NCBI RefSeq assembly: GCF_030042015.1
Contig: NZ_JASIAL010000203.1
Span: 1 to 64,000 of the forward strand
Source: Trebonia sp030042015
GTDB lineage: Bacteria > Actinomycetota > Actinomycetes > Streptosporangiales > Streptosporangiaceae
DNA: 64,000 nt
Reading direction: 5' to 3'
Shown in pieces: positions 7,804 to 14,615 of the stretch. The notes under the pieces are model-generated. The model did not search any database. It worked only from the letters and a program-made list of their open reading frames with translations, and was not told where the DNA came from. Each line of letters opens with the position of its first letter. The first letter of the stretch is position 1. The position numbers and the translations under genes were made by a program.

Positions 7804-8835
7804 TCAGGTCACCCGCCGGATCGTCACCGGCAGCACCGCCTTCAGCCCTTCCATGTGCGCGCCACCGTCGTGCAGCAGCCTGACCACGCCGGCGACTTTC
7901 GCGGCAAGGTTCTCCGGCTGGTAATCGGTGATGGCCGCGGGCGAGAGATACTCGCGTACCCGCGTGCGGATCGCGCTGCGCAGCGGCGACTCGACGGTGG
8001 CCAGGCTTCCCGACAAGATGACCGCGGGTGAGTCCCTGGCGATGTCCACCTGTTCGGCGACCGCACGCACGCCCACGAGGAACTCCTCCGCCGCGGCCTC
8101 GACCAGCGCGACCGCTACGTCGTCACCGTCCCTGGCGGCGTCGAGCACCGACGGGGCGAACCCGGCCACCACCGAGCGCGGCCGTGCCACGTAGACATGG
8201 TTGTACAGCGCATCGCTGAGCCGCACGCCGTCGGGGGCCGCGGACCACTGGCGGGCACGAGCGACGAGGCCGGTTGCCCGGCCGCGGCCGTCCGAGGCGC
8301 GGATCGCGGCCCGCAGGCCGTGCATCGCCAGATCGAAGCCGCCGCCCTCGTCGGAGAGCAGGTAGTCCGCCCCGCTGGCCCGGGCCCAGTGGCTCAACTC
8401 ACGGTGTGCGACGAACACGGTGCCGGTCCCGGCGATCGCGGCGACCACGCGGTCGGCGTCGCCCGAGGTGACCACGGGCACCATGTCGCTGGTCACAATC
8501 AGGTCCGCGCGCACGCCCAGTCCGGCCAGGACCTCGGCGCAGACGTCGGCGAACCGCTCAGCCGCCCGCTGCGTGGCGGCCGCGCCGTGCGCGGCGAACG
8601 CGAGCCTGACGTCGGCTGCCCGAGTGCCCGCCGCGGCGAGGACCGAGCCAAGCAGCTTGCGCAGCCGCTGCCTCGCCGACGACTGGGAACCGGTGGTCAC
8701 GTTCGTGCTCAGCCCGGACAGCTGCGCGTCGCGATCGCCCACCACGGCAACCCAGGTCCGGCTGCCGCCGCCTTCCACGAGCAGCCAGGGGAAGGGGTAG
8801 TGGCCGGCGTCGAGCTGCCCCGCGGGCCGCGTCAT
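7804..8835 (-). CDS. BadF/BadG-type kinase (N-acetylglucosamine kinase-like)
   Basis: 343 residues of the ASKHA (actin-like ATPase) fold. The N-terminal phosphate loop reads VEGGGSRTWV, and the second half has IAGTGTVFVA, DYLLSDEGGGFDLA and VILSGSLATVES, matching N-acetylglucosamine kinase-like members of the BadF/BadG family. These phosphorylate sugars or amino sugars with ATP. Start and stop overlap the upstream pentapeptide gene by four bases, so translation is coupled. Among an AroE-like dehydrogenase and a radical SAM enzyme, a kinase for an unusual sugar or cyclitol is plausible, but the substrate is unknown. Confidence 0.8.
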   Translation of the reverse strand: MTRPAGQLDAGHYPFPWLLVEGGGSRTWVAVVGDRDAQLSGLSTNVTTGSQSSARQRLRKLLGSVLAAAGTRAADVRLAFAAHGAAATQRAAERFADVCAEVLAGLGVRADLIVTSDMVPVVTSGDADRVVAAIAGTGTVFVAHRELSHWARASGADYLLSDEGGGFDLAMHGLRAAIRASDGRGRATGLVARARQWSAAPDGVRLSDALYNHVYVARPRSVVAGFAPSVLDAARDGDDVAVALVEAAAEEFLVGVRAVAEQVDIARDSPAVILSGSLATVESPLRSAIRTRVREYLSPAAITDYQPENLAAKVAGVVRLLHDGGAHMEGLKAVLPVTIRRVT

Positions 8836-9467
8836 GGCAGGAACGTGTCCTCGTCTTTGGTGATCATGGTGAAGTCGGCTCCCTGCGTGACGGCGCCGTC
8901 AAACCTCGCCCCGCGCAGGTCGGCCCGGGTAAACCGGGCGCTGGACACGTCGGCGTTGCGGAAGCTGGCACGGCGCAGGCGGGTTCCCACGAACACGGCC
9001 ATGCGCAGGTCCGCCGAGCTGAGGTCCAATCCCTCGAGGTTCGCGCCGGAAAAATCCGCATCCCGCAGCTGGCCGTTCTTCAGCCAGCCCGCGCTTCTCA
9101 TCTGCTCAAGCACGCTCCGGTTCTCCTCAACCCCGCCCACCCGCAGTCTCGCCAGCAGGTTCCCCAGCCGCTCCCGCTGGTCGTTCTCGCGGCTCTCGGT
9201 CTCCCGCTGCCTGGCGAGCATCATGTCGATGAGCAGAAACGTCAGGACCGCGGCAGCCATCGCCGTTCCGATGCCGACGGAAAATCCGGAAAACCATTCC
9301 CGCCAGCCCTGATCCGGCGGCTTGGTGAGGGCGCCCACGCCGAGCCACACGACCGCGAGGGCGCTGAGCAGCAGCATCACCACGTGCTCCGTGCGCCTGA
9401 TCCCGATGCCCCGCGCGGCTGGGCGGCCGGCGCTGTCCGCCCGCCCGCGGTGACCCTTGAGTATCAC
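8832..9467 (-). CDS. Membrane-anchored pentapeptide-repeat protein
   Basis: 211 residues from a GTG at 9467, chosen because longer starts would run deep into the upstream gene and because GGAGGGGG lies just ahead. Two hydrophobic segments (about residues 30-50 and 65-90) are followed by a charged linker (RQRETESRENDQRERL). A C-terminal run of A(D/N)LxX five-residue repeats follows (ADFSGANLEGLDLSSADLRM onward), predicting a short quadrilateral beta-helix facing the cytoplasm. Pentapeptide proteins act as scaffolds or protein mimics. It is translationally coupled to the kinase gene after it and may hold the pathway at the membrane (inference). Confidence 0.75.
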   Translation of the reverse strand: MILKGHRGRADSAGRPAARGIGIRRTEHVVMLLLSALAVVWLGVGALTKPPDQGWREWFSGFSVGIGTAMAAAVLTFLLIDMMLARQRETESRENDQRERLGNLLARLRVGGVEENRSVLEQMRSAGWLKNGQLRDADFSGANLEGLDLSSADLRMAVFVGTRLRRASFRNADVSSARFTRADLRGARFDGAVTQGADFTMITKDEDTFLP

Positions 9468-9492
9468 GCGATCCCGTCCCCCTCCACGTCGC

Positions 9493-10419
9493 TCAGTAGC
9501 TGATCGTCGGCCGGAGAAACTCAGAAGCCGCGCAGAACCGCTCGAACCGGTCCTCCGCCGGTGCCATCCCGGCCAGCCGGGATAGGCACGCGAACCAGTT
9601 CCGCAGGAAGTAGTCCCAGCCGTCGAATACCTGGACACCGCGCCCGCTCTGCGCGCGGGCGTGCTGCAGGAAACGCAGGTCGCCCCGGTAGTTCAAGTCC
9701 CAGGCAATCGAGTCCGCGGGCAGGGTGACGTCGCCGGATATCGGCGAGCCCGCGATGTCCTTGCCCAGCCCCGTGGCGTTGACGAGCAGGCTTCCGGCCG
9801 GCGCGTGGCGGACCACGTCGTCGTTTTCGGCGCCGTCGCGGACCTCGGCGTGGACCCGGCCGGCCGTGTTCAGCAGCGCCTCGAGCCTGGCCTCCAGATC
9901 GGCCTTCACCTGGCCGTCGCGTTCGGTGATGGTTATTTTCGGAACGATGGCGCCGCCGAACCTGGCACTCGCCAGTGCCACCGCGCGCCCGGCGCCGCCG
10001 CCGCCGAGAATGACCACTTCCCTGGCACGGGGCGGTTGACCGCCGGCCAGCAGCATCCGCGACAGCTCGCCCGCCAGCGCCATCATGTCCGGCGAGAACC
10101 CGGTCAGCGTGCCCGCCGCGATGGCTACGGCGCCGACCTCGCCGAGCGAGCACGCGTCGGGATCGAGGAAATCGAGTCCGTCCGCGAGGCACTCGAAGAC
10201 CCGGACCTTGTGCGAGGTGACCTGCGCCCCCGCGCAGCGCTCGTCGTCTTTCATGCGGGCCAGGAAGTCCGCGTACCTGGGGCAGTCGCTGTGCAGCGGC
10301 ATATCGACCCCGATGAGGGACGCGGACCACCCGATCGCTTTCATCCACGCGGGAAACGCCCTGTGCGAAGCCGAGCCGCGCGTCCTGACGCCGAGGAAGT
10401 AAACCCGTGCCGCAGCCAT
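9493..10419 (-). CDS. Shikimate/quinate dehydrogenase-like (AroE-family) oxidoreductase
   Basis: 308 residues from the ATG of MAAARVYFLG, where family similarity begins. The N-terminal substrate domain has a GSASH segment in place of the usual SxS and GAQVTSHK in place of NVTxPHK, with the catalytic lysine kept. The C-terminal Rossmann domain has GGGGAGRAVALA, then NATGLGKD and DLNYRG, corresponding to the NATPxG and YxP blocks. The substrate-pocket changes make ordinary shikimate synthesis unlikely and suggest a specialised substrate. It lies 42 bases after the SIR2-like fusion gene and 25 bases before the pentapeptide gene. Confidence 0.8.
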   Translation of the reverse strand: MAAARVYFLGVRTRGSASHRAFPAWMKAIGWSASLIGVDMPLHSDCPRYADFLARMKDDERCAGAQVTSHKVRVFECLADGLDFLDPDACSLGEVGAVAIAAGTLTGFSPDMMALAGELSRMLLAGGQPPRAREVVILGGGGAGRAVALASARFGGAIVPKITITERDGQVKADLEARLEALLNTAGRVHAEVRDGAENDDVVRHAPAGSLLVNATGLGKDIAGSPISGDVTLPADSIAWDLNYRGDLRFLQHARAQSGRGVQVFDGWDYFLRNWFACLSRLAGMAPAEDRFERFCAASEFLRPTISY

Positions 10420-10461
10420 CAGCCAGCCCGCTGCCCCGCGGCCGCCGGGTACCGGCCGCAC

Positions 10462-12138
10462 TCAGACATCGCCAAGCTTGCCCACCCGTCCATAGTCATC
10501 TGAGGAGCGCTCGACGTCGAATACCTTGTCGTAGAATCCGAAGCCGATCTCGAGCAGCCGCACGGTATTGCGATAGGCGGCGAACCTGTGCCGTACGCCC
10601 CTCGGCACGGCGATGTATTCGCCCTCGGCCAGCAGCACGGCATCGATCACGTCGCCTTCGTCGCTGTCGAACTCAAAGCCGACGTCGCCGTCCACCACGA
10701 CGAAGAGCTCATCGCGGACCGAATGACTTTGGTAGCTGAGGCGGTGCCCGGCGCGAATCGACAGCAGGCGGGCCGAGCACCACGCCTGGTCGGCCAGGAC
10801 CTCGACGGTTCCCCACGGGCGCTGCTCGACCGTGATGTCCTGGGTGCGGTCGTACATGGGCAGGTGGCGGACGATCGAGGAAGTGGCCTGGGTCCACCCC
10901 CAGGGGAAGAAAATGTCATGCCGGTCTGTCCTGGCGGCGGCTATCAGGTGGTTCGGCGCGATTCCCGACGGAATCGCGCCGGTGGCCAGGTCCTGGAAGG
11001 CGACGAGGACCGCCCAGTAAATGTCGGCGCTCGGCCACTCGGCCCGCACGTGCTCCTCCGCGAGCTGCAGCGTCCGGCCGGTGAAGCTGATGCTGTCTAC
11101 CACGATGATCTTCTCGTAGTTGACCTTGGGATCGGTGAGGGCCGGCCGCTCGGCGTGCCTGTCTATCCACCTGATGTTGGCGCCGCGCACGGTGATCTGG
11201 ATGCTGTCGGGCTCGCGGTTGTCTGGCGACCGCAGGTAGCGGTGGATCCTCTTCTCCACCTCGCTGCCACCCGGCGCGGCAGGATCGTGGATATAGACGA
11301 GCAGCGTGCGCTGCCGCCATTCGTCGCAAACCACCCTTATCTGCTGGGCGAGCCGCTGGATGAGCTGGTCGGAGTACGTTATGTCGGCGGGCAGCTTCGA
11401 GCGCACCTGTTCATTGATGCGCCGGATGCTGTCGTGCGCGATGGGCTTCAGTGCCAGGCGCGCCGTTTCCAGCGCGAGCTCGCGGAAGAACGCGTCATAC
11501 GAGGCGTCGGCACCGTCGATTATCCGCACGTGATGGCGGGATTGCAGCTGCCTTACCGTATCGGTGTCCGGTGGGTTCGCCGCGGCCCACCAGATGACCG
11601 AGGCATCGGATCGCATTATGGAATCGACGTCAGCGCCCTTGCCAACCGGGCCGATCCAGATAAGGTCAGAGCTCCTGATGACAGCCTTCAGTGAATTACG
11701 CAGCCCCGAGGCCAGGGGCGCGTCGATTCTGCAGTGCCCGGCGCTGCGTCCTATGATGTCTCCCCTGAGCTTGACCAGCCTCACCTTCGGCTCGTCGAAT
11801 TGCAGCGCCTGCTCCAGGTAAGAATCATTGTGCTCGCCCCGCACCAGCCGCAGGTACTTGCCGGCCGGGACCCGGTTGGCAACAGCGCGCTCCAGGGAAT
11901 TACCCGCGCCGAGCTCAAGGACGGCGGTGATGAAGCCCTGCCCGATGAGCTCGCCGAGATAATTGTCGCCCGGCGTGGGATCGCGATCCCAGATCGCCTT
12001 GTTCTTCGCGATGATATCGACGTCGCTCTGGCCGGCCTGGGGGATCCACGGATCGTTCGCAAGCACTACTATCGGGGCACGCTGGTTGTGCGCGTGGCGC
12101 TCAACAAGCGTCTCGGCCAGCTCAGATATTTGGCTCAT
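10462..12138 (-). CDS. SIR2-like / phosphoribosyltransferase / cupin three-domain fusion protein
   Basis: 558 residues, first gene of the five-gene run. Residues about 20-225 resemble SIR2-like proteins of conflict systems: the LELGAGNSLERA segment replaces TTNYDxLLE, KVRLVKLRGDI replaces the KLHG motif, and LIWIGPVGKGADVD, VIWWAAANPP and SYDAFFREL follow. The canonical NAD-binding GAGxS and catalytic His are not evident. Residues about 250-425 look like a type I phosphoribosyltransferase, with loop IIVVDSISFTGRTLQLA (345-360) and FFPWGW near 410. Residues 430-552 match the mannose-6-phosphate isomerase type II cupin (RPWG, then SYQSHSVRDELFVVVDG, YIAVPRGVRHRF and a terminal DDYGR). The function is unknown. 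The gene is visibly less GC-rich than its neighbours. Confidence 0.7.
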   Translation of the reverse strand: MSQISELAETLVERHAHNQRAPIVVLANDPWIPQAGQSDVDIIAKNKAIWDRDPTPGDNYLGELIGQGFITAVLELGAGNSLERAVANRVPAGKYLRLVRGEHNDSYLEQALQFDEPKVRLVKLRGDIIGRSAGHCRIDAPLASGLRNSLKAVIRSSDLIWIGPVGKGADVDSIMRSDASVIWWAAANPPDTDTVRQLQSRHHVRIIDGADASYDAFFRELALETARLALKPIAHDSIRRINEQVRSKLPADITYSDQLIQRLAQQIRVVCDEWRQRTLLVYIHDPAAPGGSEVEKRIHRYLRSPDNREPDSIQITVRGANIRWIDRHAERPALTDPKVNYEKIIVVDSISFTGRTLQLAEEHVRAEWPSADIYWAVLVAFQDLATGAIPSGIAPNHLIAAARTDRHDIFFPWGWTQATSSIVRHLPMYDRTQDITVEQRPWGTVEVLADQAWCSARLLSIRAGHRLSYQSHSVRDELFVVVDGDVGFEFDSDEGDVIDAVLLAEGEYIAVPRGVRHRFAAYRNTVRLLEIGFGFYDKVFDVERSSDDYGRVGKLGDV

Positions 12139-12329
12139 CCCGGACGAATCCTCGATTGCGGCGCGCGCGCGCAGCCGCCGACGGCCGGCGGTCGCTCGAT
12201 TCTAGTGCAGACCACCGCGAACCGGCCTTTTGCACTGAAGGCCGGGCCTCAGCGGGACCGCAGTACCTGGACAGCGGCTTCAGAACCACCTCATAGGGTC
12301 TATCTATCCTCCGCTGTGCTTGATGCCCG
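12139..12329. promoter_or_regulatory. Divergent intergenic region between the fusion operon and the ferric-reductase-like operon
   Basis: This 191-base gap must hold promoters for both directions. It contains AGTGCA at 12204-12209 and its reverse complement TGCACT at 12231-12236, two half-sites about 27 bases apart that could bind a dimeric regulator. An A/T-richer stretch (TAGGGTCTATCTATCC) precedes the plus-strand gene. No promoter hexamers can be assigned with confidence. Confidence 0.35.
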
Positions 12330-12965
12330 ATGCTTGCAAGCGTGGGCAGAATCGACTCCACCACCGCGCTGTGGTACGCCAGCCGCGCCACCGGCGTGGT
12401 CGCGCTGCTGCTGCTGACGGCGGTGATGCTGCTCGGCCTGCTGGTGACCAGGCAGGGCCGGCTGCCCGGCCTGCCCCGGTTCGCGGTCACCGGCCTGCAC
12501 CGCAACCTGTCGCTGCTCGCCGTCGCGTTCGTCGCGGTGCACGTGCTGACCGCGGTCGTGGACGGCTACGTGGACATCCCGCTCACCGCCGCGATCATCC
12601 CGCTAGCCTCTCCCTATGAGCGGCTCGAGCTCGGGCTCGGCGCGGTCAGCCTGGACATCACGATCGCGGTGATCGTGACCAGCCTGCTGCGCCGCCACCT
12701 CAGCCGCCGGGTGTGGCGCGGCGTGCACCTGCTCGCCTATGCCAGCTGGCCGGTCGCCTGGCTGCACAGCATCACCGCGAGCGCCGACATGCTGCACAGC
12801 TGGATGCTCGCGGTCTCCGTCGGGTCCGCGCTGGCCGTCGTCATCGCGCTCAGCTGGCGGCTGGCCGCCGCCGCGCGCGACGTGCCGCGCGCCGAGCGGG
12901 TCGGCCTGCTGATGTCCGCGGTGCACGAAGCCACCCGCGGACGGGAACGGACCACCCGCCGATGA
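12330..12965 (+). CDS. Ferric reductase-like transmembrane cytochrome b
   Basis: 211 residues with about six membrane segments. His57 and His71, and His133 and His146 (GLHRNL, AVHVLT, GVHLLAY, AWLHSI), form two helix pairs spaced 13-14 residues apart, as in two-heme ferric-reductase/YedZ-type domains. It lacks the cytosolic FAD/NAD module of full reductases. Electrons would therefore come from the following NuoF-like protein and ferredoxin, which overlap it in an operon. With ApbE nearby it likely passes electrons across the membrane to a flavinylated acceptor (inference). Confidence 0.85.
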   Translation: MLASVGRIDSTTALWYASRATGVVALLLLTAVMLLGLLVTRQGRLPGLPRFAVTGLHRNLSLLAVAFVAVHVLTAVVDGYVDIPLTAAIIPLASPYERLELGLGAVSLDITIAVIVTSLLRRHLSRRVWRGVHLLAYASWPVAWLHSITASADMLHSWMLAVSVGSALAVVIALSWRLAAAARDVPRAERVGLLMSAVHEATRGRERTTRR

Positions 12966-14272
12966 CCGCGGCCACCCAGGGTGCGAGCGCAGAAGGCACG
13001 GCCACCGACCTGCCCCGGCTGCTGCCGGCGAGCCAGCAGCCGCAGGACTGGTCCGCGCACCACGCGCGGTTCGGCCCGATCCCGTACCGCGGCGCACCGG
13101 CCCGCCTGATCCCCGACCTGCGGGACGCCGGCCTGACCGGGCGGGGCGGCGCCGCGTTCCCCGTGCACCGCAAGCTCGCCGCCGTCCTCGACGCGGCGAC
13201 ATCGCGGCGGAAGACCCCCGTCGTGATCGCCAACGGCGCGGAGAGCGAGCCTGCCAGCGACAAGGACGCCACGCTGCTGTGGCTGGCCCCGCACCTGGTG
13301 CTCGACGGCCTGCAGCTGGCCGCCGAGGCGGCCGGCGCCGACCAGGCGATCCTCTACACCCACGCCGAACGCCGGGAGGATGTCGGCAGGCGGCTGCGGC
13401 AGGCCCTCATGCAGCGCCGCGCGGCCGGCGTCGAGCGCGTCCCCGTCGAGCTGGCCGAGGCGCCGCCGCGGTTCCTGTCCGGTCAGGAGACCGCGGTGAT
13501 CAACCACATCGGCGGCGGCCCCGCCATCCCGACCTTCATGCCGCCCCGGGTCACCGAACGCGGCCTTGAGGGCGCCCCGACCCTGGTCCAGAACGTCGAG
13601 ACGCTTGCCCACCTGGCGCTGATCGCCCGGCGCGGGCCGCGCTGGTTCCGCCAGCTGGGCACCGCGGCCGAGCCGGGCTCGACGCTGTGCACGATCCGCC
13701 GCGCCGACCGGACGCCGCACGTCACCGAGGTCCCGCTCGGCATGCCGCTGCGCGACCTGCTCGGCCCGCTCCCGCAAGACGGCGCGGTGCTCATCGGCGG
13801 CTACCACGGCAGCTGGGTGCCTGCCGGGCAAGCCGTGCGGCTGACGCTGGACAACCAGTCGCTCGGCGCGGTCGGCGCCCGCGTCGGCGCCGGGATCGTG
13901 ATCACCCTTCCGCAGGCTAGCTGCGGGCTGGCCGAGACGGCCAGGACCGTTCGGTATCTGGCTCTTGAATCGGCCGGTCAGTGCGGCCCCTGCCTGAACG
14001 GGCTGCCGCGGATCGCGGCCGCCCTCGTCGAGCTCGCGGGGGCCCGCCCGCGGCGGCAGGCGCGCGCGGACGTGGAGCGCTGGGCCGGACTTGTCACCGG
14101 CCGCGGCGCGTGCCACCACCCGGACGGCACGGCGCGGTTCGTGCGCAGCGCGCTGATCACGTTCGCGGCCGAGCTCGACCGGCACGAGCGAGGCCGCTGC
14201 AGCGGGACCAGCCGGCAGCCGTTCCTGCCGGTCCCGCCCGGTCAGGCACGCACGGAAGAGGACTGGACGTGA
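12962..14272 (+). CDS. NuoF-like NADH-binding flavoprotein (complex I 51 kDa-type)
   Basis: 436 residues, with the start ATG overlapping the cytochrome stop by four bases. It has the NuoF order: GLTGRGGAAFP (Gly-rich FMN/NADH motif, about residue 58-68), IANGAESEPASDKD around 88-102, the SLBB-like middle part and the C-terminal iron-sulfur region. The cluster motif reads ESAGQCGPCLNG with a later Cys in RGACHHPDG, so the first of the four usual Cys ligands (ESCG) is Ala. The cluster may be three-coordinated, ligated differently or absent. It probably takes electrons from NAD(P)H for the cytochrome b upstream. Confidence 0.85.
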   Translation: MTAATQGASAEGTATDLPRLLPASQQPQDWSAHHARFGPIPYRGAPARLIPDLRDAGLTGRGGAAFPVHRKLAAVLDAATSRRKTPVVIANGAESEPASDKDATLLWLAPHLVLDGLQLAAEAAGADQAILYTHAERREDVGRRLRQALMQRRAAGVERVPVELAEAPPRFLSGQETAVINHIGGGPAIPTFMPPRVTERGLEGAPTLVQNVETLAHLALIARRGPRWFRQLGTAAEPGSTLCTIRRADRTPHVTEVPLGMPLRDLLGPLPQDGAVLIGGYHGSWVPAGQAVRLTLDNQSLGAVGARVGAGIVITLPQASCGLAETARTVRYLALESAGQCGPCLNGLPRIAAALVELAGARPRRQARADVERWAGLVTGRGACHHPDGTARFVRSALITFAAELDRHERGRCSGTSRQPFLPVPPGQARTEEDWT

Positions 14273-14469
14273 GCGAGCGGCTGGTGGTCAACCCGATCGA
14301 CTGCGCGGGCCACGGGGCGTGCGCCGAGCTGCTGCCCGAGATGATCACGCTGGACGAGTGGGGGTACCCGATCATCGACGGCCGCCCGGTCCCGCCGGCT
14401 CTCGACAAGGACGCGCGCGCCGCGGTCAGCGCCTGCCCGACGCTCGCGCTGCGGCTGCTGCGCTCGTAA
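14269..14469 (+). CDS. Small [3Fe-4S]-type ferredoxin
   Basis: 66 residues from a GTG that overlaps the previous stop (GTGA). Only three cluster cysteines are present: Cys12 and Cys18 in DCAGHGAC and Cys56 in SACPTLAL. This is the single-cluster pattern in which the second Cys of a [4Fe-4S] motif is replaced, as in actinomycete [3Fe-4S] ferredoxins. As the third gene of the cytochrome/NuoF-like operon it probably shuttles electrons between them rather than serving a P450, none of which is in the window. Confidence 0.9.
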   Translation: MSERLVVNPIDCAGHGACAELLPEMITLDEWGYPIIDGRPVPPALDKDARAAVSACPTLALRLLRS

Positions 14470-14474
14470 AGACC

Positions 14475-14502
14475 AGTCATGATCCCGAACGGTCCGTGGC
14501 GT
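14475..14502. repeat. Post-gene motif shared with 25786-25804
   Basis: Just after the ferredoxin stop the DNA reads AGTCATGATCCCGAACGG and then TCCGTGGC. After glmS, at about 25781-25804, a near copy reads AGTCATCCCGAACGG and then ACCGTGGC. Both lie directly 3' of a gene and include the small palindrome ACGGnCCGT. This could be a dispersed 3' element or chance. Confidence 0.35.
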
Positions 14503-14548
14503 CTGCCCACCCGCACGCCCGGGCCGTTCGTCGTGCTTGACGCTCCCA

Positions 14549-14600
14549 ACTGAACGTACCTATATTATGAGAGTAGCTTCCATTTAAGTGTTACAGCCGA
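14549..14600 (+). promoter_or_regulatory. Candidate promoter/operator of the MFS-TetR operon
   Basis: This is an unusually A/T-rich island in GC-rich DNA, containing TATATTATGA followed by the near-palindrome CATTTAAGTG just before the MFS gene. TetR-family repressors usually bind palindromes overlapping the promoter of the exporter they co-occur with. No footprint-level assignment can be made from sequence. Confidence 0.4.
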
Positions 14601-14615
14601 AAGGCGGTGACTCCC

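Noticed and set aside
10462..12138. Reading the fusion protein as a plain mannose-1-phosphate guanylyltransferase/isomerase
   Set aside because: Only the C-terminal cupin matches that family; the nucleotidyltransferase motifs are absent and the first 425 residues belong to other folds.
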